From the NCBI RefSeq assembly GCF_003581425.1, contig NZ_QXTG01000002.1, forward strand, positions 434,001 to 498,000: DNA of 64,000 bases, written 5' to 3'. Below are positions 43,002 through 51,310 of this stretch, piece by piece (positions within the stretch are counted from its first letter, which is position 1; the number at the start of each line of letters is the position of its first letter). The notes below the pieces were generated by a model that saw only the letters and a program-made list of their open reading frames with translations, did no database searches and had not been told where the DNA came from. This stretch comes from Amnibacterium setariae. Lineage in GTDB: Bacteria > Actinomycetota > Actinomycetes > Actinomycetales > Microbacteriaceae. A program made the position numbers and the translations under genes.

Positions 43002-43727
43002 GTGATCCGCGTCCTGCCCGTGCTGCTGCTCGGCGCGCTGCTGCTCGCCGGCTGCGGCGCGGAGCCGGGCGAGCCCGTCGGTACCGCGCAGCCCTCGGAG
43101 CGCTCCAGCGGGTCCACGGTCTTCGCCCCAGCGGGCATCGCCGACGCGGCGACGCTGCTGGCGGCGCTCCGCACGGCGCCGGAGGACCGCTCGCAGCGGT
43201 ACGACCGCGCCGCCTTCGGCTACGGCGACGGGCCGTTCGACCCGGACGGCGACGGCTGCTGGACCCGGCGGGAGGTGCTGGTCCGCGACGCCGTCGGCCC
43301 GCTCCGGGTCGGCCGCGGCTGCCGGCTCACCGGCACGTGGCGGTCCGTGTACGACGGCCGGACCACGACGGACCCGGACGCGTTCTCGCTCGACCACCTC
43401 GTCCCGCTCGCGGAGGCGTGGCGGTCGGGCGCGGACCGCTGGTCCCGCGACCGCCTCGTCGCCTACGGCAACGACGTCGGCTACCGCTGGAGCCTCGTCG
43501 CGATCACCGCCTCGGTGAACGAGGACAAGGGCGACCGGGACCCGGCGACGTGGCTGCCGCCGCAGGGCCGCTGCACCTACGCCGGGGCGTGGGTCGCGGT
43601 GAAGACGCGGTGGCGGCTCGCGGTCGACCCGCGGGAGCGCGCCGCGCTCACCGCCCTCCTGCGGCGGTGCGGGCCCGTCCGGGTCGCCGCGCCCGGCGCG
43701 CCGGACCTCGCAGCCCTCCTGCCCTGA
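43002..43727 (+). CDS. Lipoprotein HNH endonuclease family (DUF1524-like)
   Basis: A 241-aa exported lipoprotein. GTG 43002 opens VIRVLPVLLLGALLLAGCGA, a lipobox with Cys18. The nuclease part has SLDHLVPLAEAWRSG (DH of the HNH motif), a central Asn in YGNDVGYRWSLVA, ASVNEDKGDRDPATWLPP (Asn and Lys) and CTYAGAWVAVKTRW. It should act outside the membrane as a non-specific nuclease, perhaps for nutrient scavenging or blocking incoming DNA. CACACT ends 6 bp before the start, a leaderless arrangement. A relative lies at 51311. Confidence 0.85.
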   Translation: MIRVLPVLLLGALLLAGCGAEPGEPVGTAQPSERSSGSTVFAPAGIADAATLLAALRTAPEDRSQRYDRAAFGYGDGPFDPDGDGCWTRREVLVRDAVGPLRVGRGCRLTGTWRSVYDGRTTTDPDAFSLDHLVPLAEAWRSGADRWSRDRLVAYGNDVGYRWSLVAITASVNEDKGDRDPATWLPPQGRCTYAGAWVAVKTRWRLAVDPRERAALTALLRRCGPVRVAAPGAPDLAALLP

Positions 43728-43767
43728 TCGCGGGCCCCTGATGGCGGGCGGCGTCGGAGGCCGCCCC

Positions 43768-43773
43768 TACCCT
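43768..43773 (+). promoter_or_regulatory. -10 hexamer TACCCT, leaderless promoter of nuclease-helicase
   Basis: TACCCT, a 6-bp spacer, then ATG 43780. There is no ribosome binding site. Confidence 0.55.
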
Positions 43774-43779
43774 CGCCGC

Positions 43780-46700
43780 ATGTTCATCTCGGAGGGCGCG
43801 GTCGTGCTGTCCGCCTCCGACCTCACGGCGGCGACCACGTGCGAGTGGGCCGTGCTGCGTCGCCTCGACGCGAAGCTCGGGCGGGTCGACGCCGTGCCGG
43901 AGCCGGAGGACGCGATGAACCGCCGCGCCGCCGCGCTCGGCGACCGGCACGAGGCCCGGCAGCTCGCCGCGTACCAGCAGGAGCTCGGCGCCGGCGTGGT
44001 CGTCATCGACCGCCCCGACACCCGCGACCCGGACGCGCTGCGCGCGGCGCAGGAGCGCACGCTCGCCGCGATGCGCGACGGCGCCGGGGTCGTGTTCCAG
44101 GCGACGCTCTTCGACGGGCGCTTCCTCGGCTTCGCGGACTTCCTCGTCCGCAGCGGCGACGAGTGGGAGGTGGTCGACACCAAGCTCGCCCGGCGCGCGA
44201 AGGTGACGGCGCTGCTGCAGGTCGCGGCCTACGCGACGGCGCTCCGGGCCCTCGGGGTCGCGGTCGGCGAGCGGGTGCACCTGCTGCTCGGCGACGGCAC
44301 GACCTCCACGCACCGCCTCGCCGACGTCGTCCCCGTCCACGCCGAGCGGATGGCGCGCCTCCGCGGCCTCGTCGAGGAGCGCGTGGCCGCCGCCGGCCCG
44401 ATCGCCTGGGGCGCCGAGGGCGTCGCCGCCTGCGGCCGCTGCGCCGAGTGCACGGCGCAGGTGGAGGCGACCCGCGACGTGCTGCTCGTCGGGCGGCTGA
44501 CCGTGCGGCAGCGCGACCGGCTGCGAGCCGTCGGCGTCCGCACCATCGACGAGCTGGCGGCGAGCAGCGGGCCGGTCGAGGGCATCGGCGCGGCGCCCCT
44601 GCAGCGGCTCCGGCTGCAGGCGGAGCTGCAGCTCGCCGCCGAGCGGCGCGGCGGCGCCGGGGTCGAGGCCCAGGTGATCGACGCGGAAGGGCTGGCCGCG
44701 CTGCCCGAGCCCGACCCGGGCGACGTGTTCTTCGACTTCGAGGGCGACCCGCTCTGGTCGGCCGACGGCCGCACGTGGGGGCTGGAGTACCTGTTCGGCG
44801 TCGTCGAGCTCGACGACGCGGGGCGCGAGCGCTACCGGCCGTTCTGGGCGCACGACCGCGAGCAGGAGAAGCAGGCCCTCCTCGACTTCCTCGCCTACCT
44901 GCAGGAGCGCCGGCGCGCCCACCCGGGCCTGCACGTCTACCACTACGCCGACTACGAGCGCAGCCATCTGCAGCAGCTCTGCGCCCGGCACGGCGTCGGC
45001 GAGGCGGTGCTCGACGAGCTGCTCCGCGAGCACGTGCTCGTCGACCTCTACCCGGTCGTCCTCCGCTCGCTGCGCATCTCGGAGCGGTCCTACGGGCTGA
45101 AGCGCCTGGAGCCGCTGTACATGGGCGACCGGCTGCGCGAGAGCGACGTGACGAACGGCGCCGACTCCGTCACGGCCTACGTCACCTGGGGCGGTCTCGT
45201 CGAGCAGGGGCGCACCGCGGAGGCGGAGGCGCTGCTGGCCGAGATCGCCGACTACAACGCCTACGACTGCGCGTCGACGCGCGGGCTGCGCGACTGGCTC
45301 CTCGGGCTCGCGGACGACCGGGGCGTCGGGCGCCGGCCGCCGCTGCCCGGCGACCCGGAGGCGGACGCCGGGCTCGTCCGGCGCGAGGTCGCGGCGACCG
45401 CGGCGCTGCTCGCGCACGTCGCCGACGTGCCGCGCGACGACCGCACGCCGGCGCAGACGGCCCTCGCGCTGGCCGCCGCCGCGATCGAGTACCACCGCCG
45501 GGAGGACAAGGCCTTCTGGTGGGAGCACTACGACCGCGAGATCGCGGCCGTCGACGACTGGGCGGACCAGAAGGACGTCCTCGTCGTCGACGACGCCGAG
45601 GTGCTGACGGACTGGCACCGCGAGGGCGGGCAGCGCACCGACCGGCGCCTGCTCCGCCTCGTCGGGCAGCTCGCCGCGGGCAGCGGCCTCCGGCGCGGGT
45701 CGCGGACCTACGTCATGTACGACGGCCCCGGACCGGAGGGCTGCGACCCGGTGCCCGCCGGTCAGCGCGGCGAGCACGAGCACGGCGAGGTCCGCGACGT
45801 CGAGACGCTGCCCGACGGCCGCACCGCGGTCGTCGTCGAGGAGCGGGTGCCGTCCGAGGGCTGCGCGACGTGGAGCGCGCTCCCGTTCGCCCTCACCCCG
45901 GGGCGGCCGCTCGCGACGCCGACCCAGCGCTCCGCGATCCTCGAGTGGGGCGAGCGGCTCGCGCTCGGCCCCGATCGCCGCGACGCGGTGCTCGACCTGC
46001 TCCGCCGCGAGCCGCCGCACCTGCTGCCCGGCGGCGCGCTCGAGTCCCCGGCCGCGCCGACCGCGGACGCGGTCGTGCGCGACCTGCTGCGGCTCGACGG
46101 GTCGTACCTCGCGGTCCAGGGCCCGCCGGGCACCGGCAAGACCCGGCTCGGGGCCGAGGTGATCACCGCCCTCGTCCGCGACCACGGCTGGCGGGTCGGC
46201 GTCGTCGCGCAGTCCCACGCCGTCGTCGAGAACCTGCTCGACCGCGTCGTGGCGGCGGGCCTCGACGCGCAGCTCGTGAAGAAGAAGGTCTCGTCGGCGG
46301 GCACCGTCGGCGCCTGGACGCGGTTCCAGCCGGAGACGACCGCGGCCGTCCTGCTGTTCGTGATGCAGCGGCGCGGCCGGGGCGGCGTGCTCGGCGGCAC
46401 GGCGTGGACCTTCAGCAACGCGCGGCAGGTGCCGCGGCAGGAGCTCGACCTGCTCGTGCTCGACGAGGCCGGGCAGTTCTCGATCGCGAACACGATCGCG
46501 GTCGGCGTCGCCGCCCGGAACCTCCTCCTGCTCGGCGACCCGCAGCAGCTGCCGCAGGTGAGCCAGGGCCTCCACCCCGAGCCGGTCGACGCGTCCGCGC
46601 TCGGCTGGCTCGCGCAGGACCACGACGTGCTCCCCGCCGAGTTCGGCGTCTTCCTGCCCGAGACGTGGCGGATGCACCCCGACCTGACCGCCGCGGTGTC

Positions 46701-47262
46701 CGACCTGTCCTACGAGGGCCGGCTCGCCGCCCGGCTGCCCGAGACCGCCGCCCGGCGGCTCACGGGCCTCCGGCCCGGCCTGCACGCGGTCCCCGTCGAG
46801 CACGCCGGCGACACCGTGGAGTCGGCCGCGGAGGCCGACGTCGTCGTGCGGCTCGTGCGCGACGCGGTGGGGCGCGCCTGGACCGACCCCGCCCGCGACC
46901 GGTTCGACGACCCCCTCGACCAGGACGACGTGATCGTCGTCGCGCCGTTCAACGCGCAGGTCGGGCGGATCCGCGCCGCGCTCGACGACGCCGGCCTGCG
47001 GCGGGTGCGGGTCGGCACGGTCGACCGCTTCCAGGGTCAGGAGGCGGTCGTCGCGGTCGTCTCCCTCACGGCCTCGTCCCCGGCGGACGTGCCGCGCGGG
47101 ATCGGCTTCGTGCTCTCCCGGAACCGGATCAACGTCGCGATCTCGCGGGCTCAATGGGCGGCGCACCTCGTCCACTCCCCCGCGCTCGCGGACGCGCTGC
47201 CGCACGACGCGGTCGGCGTCGCCGACCTGAGCGGCTTCCTGCGCCTGCTCGGGCGCGCCTGA
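43780..47262 (+). CDS. TM0106-family RecB-like nuclease fused to SF1 helicase
   Basis: A 1160-aa DNA-processing enzyme. Residues about 5-250 are a Cas4/RecB-type nuclease (FLGFADFL, EVVDTKLARR, LQVAAYA) with a CGRCAEC cysteine cluster. Residues about 310-490 are an RNase H-like exonuclease fold (DVFFDFEGDPLW, HVYHYADYERSHLQQL, DYNAYDCASTRGL). The C-terminal SF1 helicase has Walker A VQGPPGTGKTRLG (about 780), LLVLDEAGQFS, LLGDPQQLPQV, GTVDRFQGQEA and NVAISRAQ, resembling UPF1/Dna2. This combination is known as TM0106-type; roles in repair, RNA-DNA processing or defence remain open. It starts at ATG 43780, which follows -10 TACCCT. Confidence 0.88.
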   Translation: MFISEGAVVLSASDLTAATTCEWAVLRRLDAKLGRVDAVPEPEDAMNRRAAALGDRHEARQLAAYQQELGAGVVVIDRPDTRDPDALRAAQERTLAAMRDGAGVVFQATLFDGRFLGFADFLVRSGDEWEVVDTKLARRAKVTALLQVAAYATALRALGVAVGERVHLLLGDGTTSTHRLADVVPVHAERMARLRGLVEERVAAAGPIAWGAEGVAACGRCAECTAQVEATRDVLLVGRLTVRQRDRLRAVGVRTIDELAASSGPVEGIGAAPLQRLRLQAELQLAAERRGGAGVEAQVIDAEGLAALPEPDPGDVFFDFEGDPLWSADGRTWGLEYLFGVVELDDAGRERYRPFWAHDREQEKQALLDFLAYLQERRRAHPGLHVYHYADYERSHLQQLCARHGVGEAVLDELLREHVLVDLYPVVLRSLRISERSYGLKRLEPLYMGDRLRESDVTNGADSVTAYVTWGGLVEQGRTAEAEALLAEIADYNAYDCASTRGLRDWLLGLADDRGVGRRPPLPGDPEADAGLVRREVAATAALLAHVADVPRDDRTPAQTALALAAAAIEYHRREDKAFWWEHYDREIAAVDDWADQKDVLVVDDAEVLTDWHREGGQRTDRRLLRLVGQLAAGSGLRRGSRTYVMYDGPGPEGCDPVPAGQRGEHEHGEVRDVETLPDGRTAVVVEERVPSEGCATWSALPFALTPGRPLATPTQRSAILEWGERLALGPDRRDAVLDLLRREPPHLLPGGALESPAAPTADAVVRDLLRLDGSYLAVQGPPGTGKTRLGAEVITALVRDHGWRVGVVAQSHAVVENLLDRVVAAGLDAQLVKKKVSSAGTVGAWTRFQPETTAAVLLFVMQRRGRGGVLGGTAWTFSNARQVPRQELDLLVLDEAGQFSIANTIAVGVAARNLLLLGDPQQLPQVSQGLHPEPVDASALGWLAQDHDVLPAEFGVFLPETWRMHPDLTAAVSDLSYEGRLAARLPETAARRLTGLRPGLHAVPVEHAGDTVESAAEADVVVRLVRDAVGRAWTDPARDRFDDPLDQDDVIVVAPFNAQVGRIRAALDDAGLRRVRVGTVDRFQGQEAVVAVVSLTASSPADVPRGIGFVLSRNRINVAISRAQWAAHLVHSPALADALPHDAVGVADLSGFLRLLGRA

Positions 47263-47286
47263 CCGCGCTCGCCGGAAGCGCGCGGG

Positions 47287-47874
47287 TCAGCCGCGACAGG
47301 CGTCGGTGCAGACGAGCAGGAAGCGCGCCGGTCCGGCGTCGGACGCCCGCATCGCGTGCGGCACGTCGGTGCGGACGGCGTGCGACCGGCCCGCGCGGAC
47401 GCGCACGTCGGGCCCGTCGAGGATCGAGCAGACCACCTCGCCCTCCATGACGACGAGCAGCTCCTCGCCCGGGTGGCGGGAGAAGCCGCCGTCGCTCTCG
47501 CCCGCGGCGAGGTCGAAGAGGTAGGTCTGCGTCGGGTTGCCGGGGCCGCCGCCGATCACCTGCACGACCGGCGCACCGGGTGCGTCCGAGAGCGGCAGGA
47601 GCACCTCGGCCCGCGGGCGGAGGTCGGCGCCGGGGAGGAGGTCGCCCGCTGCGACCGGCAGGGCGCCGGCGAGCCGGTACAGCAGCTCGACGGTCGGCAG
47701 CCGGGAGCCGTCCTCGATCCCCGCGACGACGTGCGGCGCGACCCCGACGCGGAGCGCGAAGTCGGTGACGGACCACTCGCGCTCGACACGGAGCGACCGC
47801 ACCTGCGCGCCGATGCGCGCCGTGGTGATCTCGCGCTCGGTGAGCACCGCGCGCAGCCCTGCCCTGGAATTCAT
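47287..47874 (-). CDS. XRE regulator with cupin domain
   Basis: A 195-aa regulator. The N-terminal helix-turn-helix is IGAQVRSLRVEREWSVTDFA then LRVGVAPHVVAGIEDGSRLP. The C-terminus is a cupin (GGFSRHPGEELLVVMEGEVV, RAGRSHAVRTDVPHAMRASD) that would bind a small ligand or metal through His/Glu residues. Such proteins control amino-acid, polyamine or sugar genes. ATG 47874 begins the clear family reading; an upstream in-frame ATG at 47904 is possible. It is separated from the divergent exported protein gene by a 355-bp non-coding stretch. Confidence 0.85.
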   Translation of the reverse strand: MNSRAGLRAVLTEREITTARIGAQVRSLRVEREWSVTDFALRVGVAPHVVAGIEDGSRLPTVELLYRLAGALPVAAGDLLPGADLRPRAEVLLPLSDAPGAPVVQVIGGGPGNPTQTYLFDLAAGESDGGFSRHPGEELLVVMEGEVVCSILDGPDVRVRAGRSHAVRTDVPHAMRASDAGPARFLLVCTDACRG

Positions 47875-48229
47875 GGTCGGAATGCAATCCTGGATCCGCA
47901 TCGCGGAGAATCCCCAGTGGGGAGGCCGCGAGAAGTGCACGGTCGATCGAATTCCCCGCGGAATCGTGCATCCGGCGCCGATCTCCGCTCCCGCGCGCCG
48001 ATCCCGCTCGGTTCCCGAGGCTCCGCGCCGCCGACGGCGAGGGCGAACGGCTCGTCCGCCCGGGGAATCGAGGGCTGCGCCTCGAGCGGAATTCGGCGGC
48101 CTCTGCCCCCGGAAACCGGGGTCGACGCCGCACCCGGGCGCCGGCCCGCGCGCGAATTCCGACCGTCGCGTCCGCGGGCGGCTCGACGACACCCGACGAC
48201 GGAAGCCGTCGGGGCATCCGCCGTGCCGC
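47875..48229. other. 355-bp divergent intergenic region with GGAAT/ATTCC motifs
   Basis: This is the longest gene-free stretch. It is visibly richer in A/T than its surroundings and dense in GAATTC or GGAAT/ATTCC units (near 47868, 47948, 48089 and 48155). It also holds ATTCC-CCGC-GGAAT and CCCC-AGT-GGGG inverted repeats and a GTGCAC/GTGCAT pair. No ORF here has family resemblance. It is probably a complex regulatory region for the two divergent genes. Confidence 0.5.
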
Positions 48230-49198
48230 ATGATCCTTCGGGTGCGGCGGCGGATGAAGGTGCGGGTGCTGCTCGTCGGCACCATCACCGCGCTCGCGGC
48301 CGTCGTCGGCGTGCAGCTGGCGATCGCGCTCCCGGGCGCGGAGCAGCCGGCGCCGTCCACGACGCCCGTCGACTGGTCGACCGTGCGGCCCGGTGCGGAC
48401 GCCTCCTGGCCGGCCTGCACCCCGCCGCACGGCGCCACCCGCACGACGCCCCTCGCGGAGCGCCCCGCCTTCGTGGTGGTGGGCGTGAACGACGGCCTGC
48501 CCGGCACCGTCAGCGCCTGCATCGCGCGGGAGCTGCGGTGGGCGGGCACCACGACCGGCGGCTCGTCGCAGCCCCGGCTGGCCTACTACGTGATGGCGGC
48601 CGACCCGTGGACCGCCGCCGAACGGAAGTGGGTCCCGCACCCCGACTGGCCGAGCTCGAACCGGGTGCGCGGCACGCTCGTGCGGGTGCCCGCCGCGTTC
48701 GCGGGCGACGCGCACGGCACGACCTGCGCGGGCGGCCGCACGGAGCGCGCCTGCGCCTACGTCTACGGCTGGGCGATGGCGCAGCACGCGGCCGCGATCC
48801 CGGGGCTGCGCAGCCCGTCGACGCACCGGTTCTGGATCGACGTCGAGGCCGAGCGGACCTGGAACCGCGACCAGCGCTTCAACCAGGCGGTGGTGGAGGG
48901 CATGGTCGCCGCCTTCACGGCGCCGCGCGACCGGGGCGGCATCGGGACGACGACCGGCGTCTACTCGGACCACGCGGAGTGGGCGCGGATCATCGGCCGG
49001 CTGCGCACCGGCAGCCCCCTCGACCGGCTCGACCAGTGGATCGCGATCGGGCCGGCGTCGAAGGCGGAGGCGGTCGACGCGCTGCTGCACGACTGGCCGC
49101 TCACCGCGAACGGCCGCATCCGGATGGTGCAGTGGGTGGACGGGCGGATCGACCGGGACATCGCCCTGCCCGCCGCGCGCGACGGGGCGGACCGCTAG
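48230..49198 (+). CDS. Exported DUF1906/glycoside-hydrolase-like protein
   Basis: A 322-aa protein with an N-terminal membrane or signal segment (MKVRVLLVGTITALAAVVGV at residues 9-28). The mature part reads as a TIM-barrel of the DUF1906/GH25-like type: FVVVGVNDGLPG (first strand), LAYYVMAADPW, CAYVYGWAMAQHAAA, HRFWIDVEAERTWNRDQRFN with the acidic strand end, and GVYSDHAEWARIIGRL. Four cysteines may pair outside the cell. The role could be cell-wall hydrolysis or binding. The start may instead be ATG 48254. The stop interlocks with the DLH gene in a shared CTAG. Confidence 0.65.
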   Translation: MILRVRRRMKVRVLLVGTITALAAVVGVQLAIALPGAEQPAPSTTPVDWSTVRPGADASWPACTPPHGATRTTPLAERPAFVVVGVNDGLPGTVSACIARELRWAGTTTGGSSQPRLAYYVMAADPWTAAERKWVPHPDWPSSNRVRGTLVRVPAAFAGDAHGTTCAGGRTERACAYVYGWAMAQHAAAIPGLRSPSTHRFWIDVEAERTWNRDQRFNQAVVEGMVAAFTAPRDRGGIGTTTGVYSDHAEWARIIGRLRTGSPLDRLDQWIAIGPASKAEAVDALLHDWPLTANGRIRMVQWVDGRIDRDIALPAARDGADR

Positions 49199-50010
49199 GT
49201 CGCGGCCGGAGCGAGCCGCTCGCGCAGGAAGGCGACGACCCGTTCGCGGGCCTCGAGCGCCGGATGTCCGGGCCGCTCCCGCACCTCGTTCGTCAGCACC
49301 GAGTGCGCCGACCGGGCGAAGCCGCCCGGGTTGCCGGGCGAGGAGTCGAGCTCGAGCACTTCGAAGGCGTCGCCGAGGCGGGCGCGGAGGGTCGCGAACC
49401 GGGCGTGCGGCACGCCGGCGTCCTCCGAGAACCGCAGCCCGAGCGCGCACACCTCGCCGCGCGCGGCGCGCTCGGCGACCACGTCGAGGTCGGCGGTGGA
49501 CAGCCCGGCGTTCGCGGCCCGGCGCCGGCCGACCGGGAACGGCGCCGCGGGCTGGCTCAGCACGGACGCGAGCACCGCCCCCTCGACGGCGGCGGCCAGC
49601 GCGAAGCCGCCGGTGAAGCACATCCCGATCACGCCGACGCCCGGTCCGGGGGTGCGCGCGTCGAGGTCGACCGCGAGCCGGCGGAGCCAGTCGGTGAAGG
49701 GGCGCCGCACCTCCGTCGCGAAGGCGCGGAACTCGCGGGAGACGCAGAGGCGCGGCAGCACCTCGAGCACGGCACCGGCGGTCGGCGGTCGGCCCGGCGT
49801 GCCGAACGGTGACGGCACGGCGACCGTGAACCCCGCGTCGACGAGGTGGTCCGCGAGGCCGAGCACCTGCGGCGTGAGTCCCGGGATCTCCGGCACGAGC
49901 ACGACGCCGGGCCCCTCGCCGCGGCGGTGCACGTCGTGCGTCACGCCGCCGGCGGTGAAGGGCGCCGCGGGCCAGCGGTCGAGGTCGCCGGTCGGAGCGC
50001 GGTCCGTCAT
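49195..50010 (-). CDS. Dienelactone hydrolase family protein
   Basis: A 271-aa alpha/beta hydrolase of the DLH family. The nucleophile is Cys131 in VIGMCFTGGFALA, with a likely Asp near FSEDAGVPHAR and a His in FARSAHSVL. GEGPGVVLVPEIPGLTPQV is the oxyanion-side N-terminal strand. It would hydrolyse lactones or esters. It starts at ATG 50010, with CAGACT ending 6 bp upstream. It is divergent from the HAD gene and convergent with the exported protein gene. Confidence 0.85.
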   Translation of the reverse strand: MTDRAPTGDLDRWPAAPFTAGGVTHDVHRRGEGPGVVLVPEIPGLTPQVLGLADHLVDAGFTVAVPSPFGTPGRPPTAGAVLEVLPRLCVSREFRAFATEVRRPFTDWLRRLAVDLDARTPGPGVGVIGMCFTGGFALAAAVEGAVLASVLSQPAAPFPVGRRRAANAGLSTADLDVVAERAARGEVCALGLRFSEDAGVPHARFATLRARLGDAFEVLELDSSPGNPGGFARSAHSVLTNEVRERPGHPALEARERVVAFLRERLAPAAT

Positions 50011-50028
50011 GGGCCGAGTCTGCTCCCC

Positions 50029-50034
50029 TACGGT
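50029..50034 (+). promoter_or_regulatory. -10 hexamer TACGGT, leaderless promoter of HAD gene
   Basis: TACGGT, a 7-bp spacer, then GTG 50042. Confidence 0.55.
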
Positions 50035-50041
50035 TGAGCCC

Positions 50042-50695
50042 GTGCCGGTGGAGTTCGTGGTCCGCGCCGTCCTGTTCGACATGGACGGGACCCTGATCGA
50101 CTCGACGCCGGCCGTCGACCGGGCCTGGGCGACGTGGGAGGAGCGCTGGGGCGTGCGCCTCGGCGTCCGCGCCTCCGCGCTCGGCCGGCCGGCGCGCGAC
50201 ATCGTCGCCGAGCGCGTGCCCGCGGCGGACGCGGAGGCGGCGTTCCGCGACATCGAGCGCCTCGAGGTGGCGGACACCGAGGGCATCGAGGTGCTGCCCG
50301 GGGTCCGCGACCTGCTCGCCGCCCTCCCGGCGGACCGGTGGGCCGTCGCGACCTCGTGCAGCGCGCCGCTCGCCGCCGCCCGCCTCGCCGCGACCGCGAT
50401 CGAGCCGCCCGTGCTCGTCACCGCCTCCGACACGGCGCTCGGCAAGCCGAACCCCGACCCCTACGTCGAGGCGGCCCGCCGGCTCGGCGTCCCCGCCTCG
50501 GAGTGCCTCGTGGTGGAGGACGCGGTCGCGGGCGTCACGGCGGGCCGCGCGGCCGGGTGCGCGACGCTCGGCGTCCTCGGCTCGGTGCCGGGCGACGCGC
50601 TCGGCGCGGACGCGGTCGCCCACGACCTCGCGGCGGTGTCCGTGCGGGTCGAGGGCGCCCTGCTGCGGGTGACGGTCGCGCCCCGTCCCGCCTGA
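50042..50695 (+). CDS. HAD-IA family phosphatase (sugar phosphatase-like)
   Basis: A 217-aa haloacid dehalogenase-like hydrolase. Motif I is LFDMDGTLIDS (Asp12/Asp14), motif II is in VATSCSAPLA, the catalytic Lys is in LGKPNPDPYVEAARRLG and motif IV is CLVVEDAVAGVTAGRAAG. The layout and cap helices match beta-phosphoglucomutase/sugar-phosphate phosphatases. The substrate is unknown. GTG 50042 follows a -10 by 7 bp; GTG 50048 is an alternative. Confidence 0.9.
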   Translation: MPVEFVVRAVLFDMDGTLIDSTPAVDRAWATWEERWGVRLGVRASALGRPARDIVAERVPAADAEAAFRDIERLEVADTEGIEVLPGVRDLLAALPADRWAVATSCSAPLAAARLAATAIEPPVLVTASDTALGKPNPDPYVEAARRLGVPASECLVVEDAVAGVTAGRAAGCATLGVLGSVPGDALGADAVAHDLAAVSVRVEGALLRVTVAPRPA

Positions 50696-50714
50696 CGCCC
50701 GGTCGGACGCCGGC

Positions 50715-51197
50715 TCAGGACGGGGAGGACCCCGACCGGAAGATCTCGCGCACCTGGTCGAGCAGCTCGATCATGCGCGCCTCCTCCCCCGGCTGGATGC
50801 TGTGGAGCAGGGTCTCGAGGTCCGCGCGGACGCCCCCGACGATCGCCTCGAGGCGCTCGGTCGCCGAGTCGGTGAGGGCGATCCGGCGGACGCGGGCGTC
50901 GGACGGGTGCGCCACGCGGTGCACGAGCCCGGCGCCGGTGAGGCGGTGCACGATCTCGGTGGCGCTGCCGGAGCTGACGCCGAACCGGGCGGCGATGTCG
51001 CCGACGCGGACGTCGCTGCCGCGGCGCTGCTCCCGGTCGAGGAACTGCAGCACGGCGAAGTCGGTGTTGTTGACGCCGAGCACGACGCGCACGCGCTGGT
51101 CGAGCGCCTTCTCGGCGTCCTCGACCGCGTCGACGGCGGCCACGAGGGCGTGCGCGGAACCGCTGACCGCCCGGTGCGGCGGGTGCTCGTCCTGCAT
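50715..51197 (-). CDS. MarR family transcriptional regulator
   Basis: A 160-aa winged-helix regulator: NNTDFAVLQFLDREQRRGSD, VRVGDIAARFGVSSGSATEI with VHRLTGAGLVHRVAHPSDAR, and a long dimerisation helix at the C-terminus. No pump or enzyme is paired with it directly; its neighbours are the HAD gene (convergent, 19-bp gap) and an exported nuclease upstream on the same strand, so the target is unknown. ATG 51197 has AGGGGG 4 bp upstream; a longer reading to 51257 lacks support. Confidence 0.85.
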   Translation of the reverse strand: MQDEHPPHRAVSGSAHALVAAVDAVEDAEKALDQRVRVVLGVNNTDFAVLQFLDREQRRGSDVRVGDIAARFGVSSGSATEIVHRLTGAGLVHRVAHPSDARVRRIALTDSATERLEAIVGGVRADLETLLHSIQPGEEARMIELLDQVREIFRSGSSPS

Positions 51198-51310
51198 GGC
51201 GCCCCCTGGCGCTCCGCGTCGGACGCGTCCGTCCCCGGTCGGGACGGCTCCGATCACGAGTCGACGCGGGCGACGCTACTCCACCGCGCGATGCGGCGCA
51301 GCAGGAGGCG

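Noticed and set aside
43648-47205. 1185-codon open frame on the minus strand
   Set aside because: Antisense to the TM0106 nuclease-helicase gene, with a His/Asp/Arg/Val-biased composition and no domain. A shadow frame.
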